64,000 bases of DNA, from contig JAQFVV010012508.1 of the NCBI GenBank assembly GCA_028023455.1, positions 1,177,877-1,241,876 of the forward strand. Reading direction: 5' to 3'. This document shows positions 11,086-22,613 of the stretch, one piece after another. The DNA comes from Epiperipatus broadwayi (lineage: Eukaryota; Onychophora; Udeonychophora; Euonychophora; Peripatidae). The position numbers and the translations under genes are program-made. The notes beneath the pieces were generated by a model. It saw only the letters and a list, made by a program, of their open reading frames with translations, searched no databases and was not told the DNA's origin. How positions within the stretch are numbered: position 1 is the first letter of the stretch; each line of letters begins with the position of its first letter.

Positions 11086-11920
11086 TATTTAGTTATTTAT
11101 TAGCAGCTCCAACCACACATGAATGGACATAGATGATAATAACCATATTCCATTCTTCATATTTATCAAAGGAGAAAATTTTCTTTTCTTTCAAAATATA
11201 CATTTATTTTTTTAAAAAAAAAAACAGGGTCAGCAAAGAAAAAAATGTAATGACTTTCAAAAAGATATTTTATATCTATTATATAAAATACCGCAAACCA
11301 TCTTAATTCAGAAATATAAGACTGAACACAAACATAACACTTTTATACAACAGTCTTTCTGAACTTATAATTAAAAGAATTATTAAATAAACCATACGTA
11401 ATTACTTAGTGTATAATTAAATAACTTTCAACACAAAGAAAATTCTTATACGACTTGATTCAATTAAAATGTTACCAAATACCATAGCAATCAAAATTAC
11501 TTAGAAAAAAAAAATAATAATTAAATAAAAGAAACAAACAACATTTAAAATGACTAAATTCAAAATTTCAATTAAGACAGCAAAAATTAAAATGTAATAA
11601 AAAATTATTTAACACACACAAAAAAAAAAAGTTATAAGATTTTTTATTCAACTTTATACTTTAATAAATTGTTTCAAAACCAAACTTCCAAAACAATATG
11701 AAAATCATTTCAATTAACACTTCATTTTCTATTAAGAGGAAGCTTCAAATTGGATTAAATGCAACCAATTCTTGACAAGCAATAGATAATATCCCATGCA
11801 TATCTTGTCTATGATTGGAAACTCAGGTTTCTCAAAATATATTCTGTAGTGTTTTGTAAAATAGCAGACATGTTTGTGCACTCCAGAAAAAACTAGAATT
11901 TATTTGTAAGGTTGTTTTAG
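11086..11920. other. AT-rich interval, nothing recognised
   Basis: Dominated by A and T runs. No repeat family or coding frame was accepted. Confidence 0.5.
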
Positions 11921-12240
11921 ATCGCGCTCTGATAGCTGAGGAATTTAATTAGTGCATTGACATAATGGCGATCGACAATTCCTAGAAATATTTGCTAATT
12001 ACAAATGTTTCTAGATAAGAGACGTTACCTTATTGGTCAGTGCATTGATTGATCGTTGCAGTTGTCAGAGAGCGATAAGAAAACTGGGGAACATCTAGCA
12101 GTGTAACATAGAGAGCAGTCAAGCAGTACTGAGTAAGCAGTATTTAAGTAAAGATATCTCGTGTCAGTGCTGGCGGTTAATGATCAGCGCCCAGTAGAAA
12201 TGTAGTCACGGGTGTAGCTGAAAGAGACCGCAGCGGAGAT
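11921..12240 (+). other. GC-normal segment leading into a minisatellite, possibly LTR-derived
   Basis: Base composition is more balanced than in the flanks, with words such as GATCGCGCTCTGATAGCTGA and GCAGCGGAGA. It resembles the U3/R part of an LTR in style, but no matching second copy, TG..CA ends or convincing primer binding site was found. The identity is a guess. Confidence 0.25.
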
Positions 12241-12495
12241 ATTGAGAGCATTCGTTGGAGAGCTTCGTTGCAGACCAATTCGTTGGAGAGCTCCGTTGCA
12301 GACCAATTCGTTTGGAGAGCTTCGTGGCAGACCAATTCATTGGAGAGCATTCGTTGCAGACCAATTCAGCAGAGAGATTGCAGACCAATTCGTTGGAGAG
12401 CTTTGTTGCAGACCAATTCGTTGGAGAGCATTCATTGCAGACCAATTCATTGGAGAGTTTCGTTTCAGACCGATTCGTTGGAGAGCACTCATTGG
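12241..12495. repeat. Minisatellite, 28-29 bp unit
   Basis: About nine imperfect units, each TTGGAGAGC plus a variable TTCG or ATTCG, then TTGCAGACCAATTCG. Unit lengths by eye are 28, 28, 29, 29, 24 (shortened), 28, 29 and 28 plus partial ends. The unit lacks stop codons, so all frames stay open and several overlapping spurious frames arise. Confidence 0.92.
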
Positions 12496-13158
12496 AAAAG
12501 AACAGCGTGGGAAATGTATAAAGTTATTTGCTGACCGCACAGTATGACTTGCAGTTACAACATTGGCACAGTCATAAGTGCGGATATAACATATTCATTA
12601 ACGAATACGAGTGAATATGTTCACTTCTGGCTAATGGTATTCTGTCTTTTCTGGGTACTATGGTATTCCTAGTGAATTCGAATCTCTCAAAATAGAACAA
12701 TTTTTATCTGGTCATTTGTATTTAAATTGTAAAAGAGAGAATAATTATTACAAAAAAAGTGTGTGGGGTGGGGGGAGAGAATGTACTATATTGTAAATAG
12801 ACTGAAAATAGAAATTACTTTGGCATGGTTTCATGATTAATAAAAGTCTGAAGGTAATACAGCAAAAAAAAAAATTGCAAGATTGAATAATATGGAATTA
12901 AATCAAATTCATGCATTCATAATTTAATATATTTCATTGATGTTGTAAGAACTCTTAAGCAATCAAAAGTAAATAAATGAAAATTAAAGAAATATAAAAG
13001 CTTGATTTGATTAAGATTCTACTTGAGTATATTTTTATTGCCTTACAAAAAAATCAAGTCAGATGTCACATGACTTAATCTAATAAGCTTGTGTTTACAA
13101 ATGTTATATATAGAGCTTGCAAAACAAACTCTTAACAAGCTTTACAGAATACCCCCAA

Positions 13159-13196
13159 CCTCAGATCAGTTTCTGCTACTGGCTTCATCAGTGAGG
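13159..13196 (-). ncRNA. Hammerhead ribozyme motif, family C, left arm
   Basis: On the minus strand: CCTCA, CTGATGA, a weakened stem II (AGCCAGTAGCA), GAAAC and a GATC cleavage region followed by TGAGG. Stem I pairs at most positions; stem II is the weak point. Confidence 0.65.
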
Positions 13197-13333
13197 TGCT
13201 AGAATATTCAATCATTCGATTAAAAAATACTAGGACAAACCCAGCACTTTATCTAAAGTATAAGTAGTTATACATTAGATAAAGTGCTGGATTTGTCCTG
13301 GTATTTTTAATCTAATGATTGAATATCCTAGCA

Positions 13334-13371
13334 CCTCACTGAGGATGCCAATAGCAGAAACCAGTCTGACG
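13334..13371 (+). ncRNA. Hammerhead ribozyme motif, family C, right arm
   Basis: CCTCA, CTGAGGA (N7 is G), hairpin TGC-CAATA-GCA, GAAAC, CAGTC as cleavage site, then TGACG. The core is intact; stem I has three inner pairs and then a mismatch. Confidence 0.75.
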
Positions 13372-13457
13372 TTGGGGGTATTTTACAAAGTTTTTATTGC
13401 CTTGGATACCCCAATACTTTTCTTCATTGTTCACTTACATGTCAAAGTAGCACTAAC

Positions 13458-13533
13458 AGTAGTAGTAGTAGTAGCAGCAGCAGCAGAAACAACAACAACA
13501 TCAATAATAATAATAACAACAATAACAACAACA
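13458..13533. repeat. Compound trinucleotide microsatellite
   Basis: Runs of AGT, AGC, AAC and AAT-type triplets follow one another. It creates an open frame without coding meaning. Confidence 0.9.
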
Positions 13534-14400
13534 TGGTTTAAAAAATTCTGATTATGATGATAGAGGCACATTTTAGATTTCCATAAAATATGTCAACAAT
13601 ATCTCTGGCAATTATTAACATAATTTATCTATATTGGTCAAAGAACTTCAATCCTCAAATTACTTTGTCTAATATAAATTTTATTATATTTATAACCTTA
13701 GTTGCTAGTATGTCATTTTTAATTATTTAATAAATCAATGTTTAAATATTGCAACTATCTTCCCATTATGCTTCTCCATTAAGTATAATTTCATATTAAA
13801 TAGAACTTACTTCCTCTGGCAAATTTTATTACCATAAGACACAGTAGTAGTGCCCTTGATAATATATAGACTACTTATTTTTTAAGAGTGATCCTATATA
13901 AATATATATATTCCCTAGAAGTACCCGCAGCTTCACTTGCGTTAATAAAATAATATGATGCAATATGTAGCCGTTTTCATGGCTTCTATATTTCCTTTTA
14001 TTTAAATGAAATAATAATGCATGAGTTATCAAAAGCAATAATGCAAAAAACTTAACATTTTATTATTAGTTATACTAGTGAATAATTAACTTTTAGTATT
14101 TTATTTTAAATACATTACTCAAATGGTAAAATAATTAAGTGTCAATTATTAAGAATATACTTTATATACAATACAGCCAAGACATATCAAACCCAAAAAC
14201 CTGTAACAAAGTTTCTTAATTACATACGAAAATTATTTGTAAATAATACTTTTGTAGAATTTGTTCCTGATATGCTATTTAAGAAATATAATAACTACTC
14301 TTTCTTACTGCATTGCCAAATGTATACCATATAATACTAAATTCTCCATGCTCTTTACTACTGTTACACAATGCTTTACTTACCACTCTTTCTTACACTT

Positions 14401-14433
14401 AACATTTTCGATTGCCCCAGCAATCTTCTTCAG
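14401..14433 (-). ncRNA. HHR-like hairpin, family D, left arm
   Basis: Minus strand: CTGAAGA, one extra A, perfect hairpin GATTGC-TGGG-GCAATC, GAAA, then ATGTT. Core plus GAAA are intact except for the extra base before stem II. Confidence 0.5.
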
Positions 14434-14506
14434 AACTTTATATCTCCTAACCTCAAAAAAAAAAAAAAATTTGATTGTAACAGCTGAGGTTAGGAGATAT
14501 AAAGTT

Positions 14507-14539
14507 CTGAAGAAGATTGCTGGGGCAATCGAAAATGTT
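14507..14539 (+). ncRNA. HHR-like hairpin, family D, right arm
   Basis: Mirror copy of the preceding motif on the plus strand, identical in core and hairpin. Confidence 0.5.
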
Positions 14540-14640
14540 AAGTGTAAGAAAGGGTGGTAAATAAAGCATTGTGTAACAGTAGTAAAGTGCTTGGACAATT
14601 TAGTATTATATGATATGCTATTTAGAAGTTATTATATATT

Positions 14641-17600
14641 TAAATATACATTTTTCTTATGTTATTTATTAGTAACAAATTTTATTCTATTAAGCAAAAT
14701 CATGCATTTCTAATTTGAATAACTGCATACATTTATTTATATATGGTAATTAAGTTTCAAAAGATACAGTTTCTGGCATTCTATTTGTAAAACATGTATT
14801 TTTCAATATATATATATTTATCTACCAATGAATAGAATCATGCATTTTTAATTTAATTAATATCATCGTGTGATATAAAGGAAGAGTGATAAGTATGATT
14901 TGATCTCCAAGGTCACATGATGACATCCATATTCCTGGCTAAAATACTGTAAATTTATGAGATAGATGGTTTTCTTTATGCATTAACACAAGTGCTTAAC
15001 TGTTTATTCATTTTCATGTTGGTTTATGGATTAATTAATAAACTTCATTAACAAATTATTATTTACAATGGCAGTCATTGTGATATGCATGTCCAAGAAC
15101 AAATTAGTCTGGTATTTCTCCAAGCGGCCTCAATAGCCGTCACTGAATCAATGCAAGTATTGTTTAATAACATACATTAGCTATTAAATGACAAAATTGT
15201 AAAATAATAACATATATTGTATTTATAAAGAACAATAAAAAAAACATTTTTAGGATTCTTTAAAATATCATATTGGATAATTTTTACTATGGTTCAAAGT
15301 ATATAATTTATAAAACGCTTAATAAAAGCTTGTTAATTTATTACAGAAACCTGGCTATTATTTTTAAAAGTAAGTAATTTATTCTATTTGATAATTTTTA
15401 ATATAGTTTCGAGCAATTTATAAATGAAGAAAAGTTAACATTTTTTAATTATTGTAAGTTGACATTTTTTCAAATATAATTAATGCAAGGCTGTCTCTCC
15501 TGTTTACAGTTATTGTTTTATTACTTAAATTGCGATAAGATCCATAAAGCAAATATCTATGGCATATATATATATGTTGTGCCATTACAATTTAGTCATT
15601 AGCTAAATTTGTAGTAATGTGCATGAAAGAAAATGTGGAACAAAATCATCATCACATTTTTTTATAAAAAGGAAGCTGTAGGGCATCCAAGTTTAAACCC
15701 TACAAGATCCAGTTCTAAAAGCTTAAGATAGAAAGAGAGTGGGACAACAGTTATATTCTTTATTTGTTTGTGTGTTGATAAAAAAACTCAAAAAGAGTAG
15801 TACACACAGTTAATTATTCCGTATTTAATTTTTTTTTGTTAAAAAATAAAGTTATAATGCATATGTATAGGCAGTGTGTGTTATAAAAGCTATTTAGTTA
15901 GTCACTTTTAAATTACACATATTAACTTTCTTTAAAACTAACCTACACTTGCTAAATTTTAATATCTTATTCTATACTTCTATTTTTGCTTTTCTATAAT
16001 TGTAATTTGGATTTAGAAGCTAAGGATTTAATTTTAAATATTAGCGTTATAATTACTAAGCTAGCAATTAGATTATTTTAATGTCAGTTTATAAATAATT
16101 TGAATGAGTGTGTGTGTACATTGCATACATAAAGTACATTTTTATTTATTAAATATTGAAAGAAAAAGAAGAAATCTGTTAAATTGTTTTTTTTTCTTAC
16201 TCAACAATTTTTTTTTGTATTATAAGGGTTGTTTTTCTGTTGAAAAACTTAGAGACGATGTGAGAAGTCTAATTTTAAAAATGTCTCATCTTAAGATCAA
16301 AAGAAAGAAGCTCAAATTTGAGATGTTACATAGGTGTAAAAAAAAAGGATTAAGACTATTTTTTCCGTCAAAACAAAAGTTTGTCTAAAAATCAGGATAG
16401 TGAGATTTTTAGTACTATCCAGCTAATAAACGATTTGGTTGAAAATAAGTTATAAATTTAGTTAAAAGAGGTGGTCAAAAATAGAAAAAAAAATCAGATA
16501 TAAAAGCAGTCTGGAAAATCAGTTGATATTATAGACTTTTAAAATATTGAAACAAGAAAAGACAAGGATTTTTAATTCGACCCGATATCCTTTTTTAAAT
16601 CATTTTTTTTAATATAACGTTTTGAAGGTTAAAAATATAAGGATGTCGGGCTAGAAAAAAATATATATATGTCTCATCGTGGGGCTTTTTCCAGGCCACC
16701 TTGGAACCAGCATATCATATAGGAAAGAAAAGATGTCTGAAAAATAATATTCTACACCTTTCAACTGACTGAGAGAAATAAGATGTTTTTAAATAGAAAG
16801 AAGAAAACATTCACCTGCATTTGAAGGCAATCAAAAAAAAAGAGTAATCTACTGATAAATATTAAATCATCAAGTCCAATTAATTGTTCCAGTAACTGAG
16901 TTTAAACCCAAGAAAAATTATAAATGTGAAAACAACTGCTGTACTTCATCCACTAAAAGAATCATGCTTGACAGGAAGAGAGGAAAAGTTCATATAATGA
17001 TTTCCAAATTGTCCACTAATGCAAAGAACCTCAATAGGATCATCATCATCAAATAATTATACACCTCAAGAAAGAGATTGTTCCAAAGAAAAATGGAAAT
17101 GGTAGCTGCAAAATAAAGACATTGGACAAGATAAGTTTGAATTATTGGAAGTCGCTACAAAGAATAGAACTGGTAATATGAATTTTTTTTATACATATTT
17201 TCTTTATGATATCAGAGACTTAGTAAAGCTTTAGCAATAAAGTTGTACATTTTTGTTTGTTATCTCAGAACTTTTAAAACAACCAAGATCAATTGAAACC
17301 CAGCATTTCTTAATAACGATAAACATAAGCTTCATTAATGATTTTATATATACTAAAAATATGATTGTTTATTAACTTAAAGTTATGAAATGTTATTAAT
17401 ATGTAACATTTTTTTATATTTTGTTTTAAATAATATTTTTATTATGGGGATAAAACACGCACATACATAATATAATACTTGTTGCATATATGTAATTGTG
17501 TGTGAATGTAAAACAATAGGCAATATTAGGAATATTAGAGTATTGTGTTTTAAGTTAAACTATAGCATTTCAGAGGGTAGAAGGAAGGGGGAGAAAAATA

Positions 17601-19111
17601 ATTTAAAACTTGTTTCTAAAACTTACTCTTTCCAATTTCACTAACATTTATTTTTGTCATTCTACTTTACATGTTAGATTTATAAAGGTATGTGTGCGAA
17701 AGAGAAAAGGGAGAAAAAAAAGAGTGTTTATTTTTTTTTTTGAGACATTTTCTGGTGGAGTGAAAATCATGGTCAATGTGACATCAAATTTGAAATACAT
17801 TTACGGGAAAGGGGGAAGAATTTAAAATTAATGTTATGATTTTAAAACAGTCGATTATGATTATTGTTGTTATTGTCAAATATCAATTTTCATGTAGATA
17901 TAGAAATTTTTATGTATATGTTAGAAATGCAACAATAAATATTAGTTTCTTTTATTAAACGAGGCGTATATATTTCATTAAGAGTAGTCTTTATTAAGTG
18001 TGATCATTCATCATCAAGGTGAATATTAGCTATTTAAGTTCCAATTAGATATACTAAAATTAAGCAATAATTATGAATTTCTTTATAAAAATTAGGTTTA
18101 TGATTAGGCTTAGTCCTAAAGCTGTGGTTAACCATTATCGTTATCATTATCATCATCGTCATCATCACGTTTTAATTAATGAGCTGTTTAAATGTTTAAA
18201 GGCCATAAATAAATATTGATTTCTTATTATTATTATTATTATAACCACCATTCCATCATCTATTTCATGCAAGGATGAGTGAATTGCCATCCTAAATTAA
18301 TAATAATAATCTGAGCTAGTAAAACTTGTAAAGAAAAATATTGAAACACATTTATTATGTTGAGATCTAAGAAATGATTTCTGTCTAATGAATTTATATA
18401 CTCCACTTTAGTTTAAGGATGTTTTATGTTTAACTAAATATTATTGCATACAGTGATATGGGTCTAAAAGCAAAATCCTCCATTTTTATTAGAAATAAAG
18501 TACCAAAAAGGGATTCAAACCTGGTACATGTGAAAAAGTTATAAATATAACTTTGTCTAGGTCCAGCTAACCTAGTGGTGCCCTGATAGACCATATTCAC
18601 TTGTTGTTCACGTAGATATGCACTTGAGATCCAACCAAGAGATAAGAGTGAGTAAAATCTACAGTTGGATATATTGAGAGATATTTGATTGAGTTACCAG
18701 TGTACTCACTCACTTGATTTCCATATACCTGAGGTATAATAGTTTGTTCTGAATAATAATTGCTTATAGTTTGATCTACTTGTTTATTGAGGATACAATA
18801 CCTGCCCAACTAGGGTTTGAAATAGGCCAGACACCTTAAATGACTAGTCTACAGACATTATTGTTTATAATTATTGATACTGTGATATCTTTAATTTCTA
18901 ATTATAGAAATATGTTTAATTTAATTCTACTCATTATTGTAATATATTATTTGTTCCATGACTATTATAGCTACTATCCAGGTATAAAATGATAATATTT
19001 ATATATTGAATCATTTCTACCTTTATTTAAGTTACAATGTTATTTATGTTAAATGATATATCTTTGAACTCTATATTTGAATCTATATCTTTGAACACTT
19101 CTATTTAGGTT

Positions 19112-19143
<32 letters not shown>

Positions 19144-19550
19144 GGATAAACAGATAATACATAAATTAAGAATAGAGAAAGAAATAATATATTTTCAATA
19201 TGGTAGAAAAGTTAGCATATTTTTATTTATTGTAAGTTGATATTTTTTAGAAGATAAATAATAGAGATTATCTCTTGTGCTTATCTTTTATTTCTTATAT
19301 TGAATCTGATGCTTTTATTATCATATCTATATTAGTATTTTGATTAATTAATTGAAATTAATATCTTTAAAATCAGGCAAATACCCACACCATTTTAAAA
19401 TTGTCTTATGCACAATAGCTTGAAAAGGCTGATCTTTAATGTATTACAATTTATAAAACATAGTGCTATAAAAATGAATGCTTATTTACATATGTTAATT
19501 AAGTATATTTAAAATTTATTTTATCATGTGAGAATATACTTAAAGAGAAA
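14641..19550. other. Long AT-rich interval
   Basis: No gene was accepted. It holds a small hairpin at about 16575-16655 (CGACCCGATATCCTT paired with AAGGATGTCGGGCT), ATC and TTA triplet runs at 18144-18242, and an (AT)n run at 19115-19141. An open frame at 16104-16388 is lysine-rich and coincides with A/T tracts, so it is not taken as a gene. Confidence 0.5.
19115..19141. repeat. (AT)n microsatellite
   Basis: About thirteen AT dinucleotides in a row. Confidence 0.95.
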
Positions 19551-19740
19551 TGATAATTTACTAAGGCTGTAACCTTAGAAATAAGCGTCTGAAAAATACG
19601 AAGGTAGGTACCTCTATAGGTCTTAAAACACATCTCTTTTCTTCATAGTGTAAGCTTGTGTTTTAAGACCTATAGAGGACCCTACCTTCGTATTTTTCAG
19701 ACGCTTATTTCTAAGGTTACAGCCTTAGTAAATTATTACT
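19551..19740. repeat. Near-perfect hairpin element (family G)
   Basis: Arms of about 82 bp (19551-19632 and 19658-19740) are almost identical in reverse complement, with a 25-bp loop. Landmarks are TAAGGCTGTAACCTTAG and CCTCTATAGGTCTTAAAACA. A diverged single arm lies at about 61196-61290. Arm identity this high points to recent origin or gene conversion. Confidence 0.9.
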
Positions 19741-20039
19741 TAATATAATAATGGGCGTTTAATAAAATTTATAATTAAAGAGAAATGGTAAAAATTTATC
19801 AAATTCAGTAGTAATTTTCTTGCTGTACTGTGCATTTTAAAATTTACTTTTTCATGTTTTAAATATATTTAAACAGACCTCCCCAAAAGTTTATCAATTG
19901 CATAGTAAGTTTATTCTACTGCTAAACCTGTGCCAATTTTAATTTTACTTTAATACATGTTAAATATACATTTAAGCTATTAAATCTTAAAAGTTTATTA
20001 AATTCATTATTTTAATATATAATTTTTTTTCTACAGTAC

Positions 20040-20200
20040 AGGCTTTTTCATACTTGAACTCCAATATGTAATATATAGGGGGTTTGAACTCAGACTTTCA
20101 CATGACCCTCAACTATCCATGCTATCTCATACTACTGGCACACTTGATCACACACATTGAAAAGATAAATAATCACCAACATATGCTGATCTACATTGTT
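20040..20200 (-). repeat. Family B repeat fragment
   Basis: Minus-strand copy with GGTTTGAACTCAGACTTTCA and CTATCTCATACTACTG. It ends just before the ribozyme region. Confidence 0.7.
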
Positions 20201-20624
20201 ATTTAAATATATGGTATAAATGCAACTTAGTTAATTTGAAATATATTTACAAAATCAAATCTTACCTTGCTTTACCAAAAACAATACTTTTCATTTAAAA
20301 AAATTTCCAACTCTGTGATCTTTTAATCAATGCTTCTCTCTTTTTTTTTTATGATGTTATTTGAAAATAGGTATGATATAGATTTTCTATATATTTTTAT
20401 ATTACAAATTACAAAGTTTTTTAAAACAAAACAAAAAGTTATGTGCTAGTAAAATTATACAAACACAAAAAAAGAAAATCATGCAAATTTCTTCAAGATT
20501 GTTGCAACATTTGTTGAGTTAGAAAGTCACAAACAAACATTCACATAGTAATATAGATATATATTCTTATTTTTCTCCTTTTACTTTCTTTGCATTTCTT
20601 CATATATTCATATATATATATATA

Positions 20625-20785
20625 TCTGCTTAAATAACCCTTTCATATACACTTTAATGCAAAAGGTAGAAGAATTTAAGATTGCTCTGATGAAGACTGC
20701 AGGACAGTCGAAACTGTCAGGAAAATAAATGAATCATTAAAAAGTTTTTTGCATTATATATATGAAGGGGTTATTTAAGAAAATA
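20625..20785. repeat. Family D-like foldback
   Basis: Ends TTAAATAACCCTTTCATATA and TATATGAAGGGGTTATTTAA are inverted copies; an HHR-like hairpin sits in the middle. Confidence 0.75.
20687..20721 (+). ncRNA. HHR-like hairpin, family D
   Basis: CTGATGA, one extra A, hairpin GACTG-CAGGA-CAGTC, GAAAC, TGTC and AGG. All invariant hammerhead bases are present; only the extra A before stem II and the very short stem III depart from the usual form. Confidence 0.5.
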
Positions 20786-21424
20786 TATATAATATAAATA
20801 ATTTCACAATTATATTATATTGATTTGTGTTTACATTAAATTGATAATTTCCTTGGGTAACATCAGTTAAAAAATGTACAATTCTTTACAAGAAACTCCA
20901 AGTTTACATGAATGCAGTAATCTTTTACTAAAAGAAAACTTTTTCAATATCTATTTTATATTCCAGTTTATCACAAAGAATACAATTTTTTTTTTTTTTA
21001 AATGTTTGTTTATTGTAAAAAAAATTATTTTCTTAAGTCTATTTTTCTGTCAATTCTCAACTTTCCAATTTTTAACATTTCATTACAATTTTTATATACA
21101 CTTTCAAGTACTTAAGAGATTTTACTACATTATCAAAGTCTTCTATTTCTAGACATAAGTGTCGAAATATGTCACAATTTTATAATCTGTAATAAATAAA
21201 AATATTACAACTAATATATTCTTTCATCATACCATATTATCTTCAGAATTTTATTAATCATACAATTAAATCGCTCACTTGCAAAATAAAATGCATTTTC
21301 GTTTAATTTCTACAAATTCCTTTTTTCCCTCTTAACTTCATTTATTTTTATTCATCTAATTAATTAATTTATATATTGCATTTGAAATGCACATATGTGA
21401 AGCTATAATACGAATTAATAATTA

Positions 21425-21464
21425 CTTAGCACTTTCAGAAGCTTTGTGTTCCCATATTCATAGG
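21425..21464 (-). ncRNA. Variant HHR-like motif downstream of a PLE fragment
   Basis: Minus strand: ATGAATATGGGA, a decayed hairpin, then GAAAGTGCT. Related to the better copy at 41951-41989 and in the same position, just 3' of a GIY-YIG fragment. Confidence 0.45.
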
Positions 21465-21527
21465 TTATACTAATGATTGTTGTAGTTATCTTTTTAATAA
21501 AGATATATGCAAATGTATGCAAATAGC

Positions 21528-21966
21528 CTAGATAGCCCATTTTTTCAAAATGGAGAAGCAGGCATCTCTCCTATTGATGGCATTGGGATCATCTGCAATG
21601 AAGTATGCTTCCTTAATCTTGCGCTTGGCATCATTGCACTCAGTGCACACCATTTCAGCTGTGGTGGGTTCAAACACATGGCTTATGGATTTTTGATGTT
21701 CGAAAAATATAAAGCTGCCCTCAGATTTGATCGAATCCTGTTGTATAAATCTCGATGTTGTGATACCCTGGTAGCTATTGCAGCACATTTCCCCATAATA
21801 TACTGCAGTGCAGACGTTTTGGAGGTATGTGATCTTGTAAAAGGCCGAGGGGGTTTGGTCAGGTGCAAATTTGTCTTTTGAATTCTTAATTAATCTGTTA
21901 GTGGTGGGTGGCATGTGAAAACTTAAATTAAAATCTGTAGTATGTGTTTTAATGAGTTTTTTTTGG
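21528..21966 (-). pseudogene. Penelope-like element GIY-YIG endonuclease fragment
   Basis: The reading frame continues upstream of the first Met and reads KTHTTDFNLSF, then PPTTNRLIKNSKDK, AVYYGE, HVFEPTTAEMVCTECNDAKR and KIKEAYFIADDPNAINRRD. This is the C-terminal endonuclease region of PLEs: the YYGE corresponds to the YIG half of the GIY-YIG motif and the E in KEAYF is placed like the metal-binding glutamate. The segment ITTSRFIQQD in place of a canonical R-x-x-Q-H stretch indicates a local frameshift. No reverse transcriptase remains upstream. Dead fragment, but the domain is clear. Confidence 0.8.
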
Positions 21967-22489
21967 CTAACGTAGATATATACAGTAGCAGCATAATTTA
22001 TTTTTTCTCCAATTCTTCAATTTTTTCTTTTCTTGATAAAATTCAAGAGTAATACAGATCTGTAACTGCTACCAAATAGTATCCCACTCCAGTAATCCAT
22101 ATTCTTAGTATCCGCTTTCTTCAAATACTTCTGAGCAGAAACTATGTGACCTTTGATCATCTATCCCTGCTTATGCTGTTTTCATTCGCTAATAAATTTT
22201 TCGTTAAAGACTGAAAATTAAATTCTAAATGTTTATTCCAATATATTGATATACAGAGTTTTATTTAGATCCATGAATAAAATCCCATGCCATATACATA
22301 ATACAAAAAATGTTTATCTTTATTAATGTTTAATTTTATTCGAAATTATACAAACTAAATTCAAATTTTTTAATATCCTTTACTAGTTTTTGTTGAATTG
22401 CTGTAAGAAAGACCACAAAGTTCAGCTAAGGTATAACATAAACATTTTACTTTTAAGTCTCTGAATGTACAAATGTAAATATTTTACTT

Positions 22490-22506
22490 AAAATATTCCA
22501 AAATGT
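22490..22506. repeat. Target-site duplication, left
   Basis: AAAATATTCCAAAATGT is repeated exactly at 22597-22613 around the SINE. Confidence 0.95.
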
Positions 22507-22596
22507 CAAGCGTTGGTGGCCTAGCGGTTAGCGTAGCTGCCTTCCAAGCAGCCGGCTCGGGTTCGCTTCCAGGTCAACGCTTTGACATATAAAAAT
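22507..22596 (+). mobile_element. tRNA-derived SINE, subfamily 1
   Basis: A 90-bp element with a pol III A box (TGGCCTAGCGGTTAG) and B box (GGGTTCGCTTCC), ending in CGCTTTGACATATAAAAA. It is flanked by an exact 17-bp target-site duplication, proving insertion by target-primed reverse transcription. The body is little more than a tRNA-like head plus a short tail. Related copies: 24405-24500 and 44497-44595. Confidence 0.95.
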
Positions 22597-22613
22597 AAAA
22601 TATTCCAAAATGT

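Larger units (their letters stand above)
13040..13420. repeat. Family C inverted repeat with two ribozyme copies
   Basis: A foldback whose arms meet near 13262. The central part pairs the blocks at about 13198-13255 and 13272-13335 (CAGCACTTTATCTA with TAGATAAAGTGCTG). Each arm carries a hammerhead on its outward strand. Outer parts include AACAAGCTTTACAGAATACC and its counterpart GGGTATTTTACAAAG. Confidence 0.85.
14269..14640. repeat. Family D foldback element
   Basis: Arms of about 140 bp pair around an A-run at 14456-14470. They include ACACAATGCTTTA, the HHR-like hairpin and CCTAACCTC. The same outer sequence is found in the copies at 6100 and 26983. A MITE-like or PLE-derived palindrome. 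Confidence 0.85.

Noticed and set aside
12206-12547. Several overlapping open frames on both strands
   Set aside because: They all arise from the stop-free 28-bp minisatellite; peptides are unrelated between frames and unsupported as genes.
14261-14598. Open frames on both strands encoding nearly the same peptide
   Set aside because: The similarity comes from the perfect inverted repeat of the family D foldback, not from coding.
16104-16388. 94-codon plus-strand frame
   Set aside because: Lysine- and leucine-rich peptide generated by A and T tracts without any recognisable domain.
22507-22596. Functional tRNA gene
   Set aside because: A and B boxes are present but no cloverleaf acceptor stem forms, and exact target duplications show it is a SINE.
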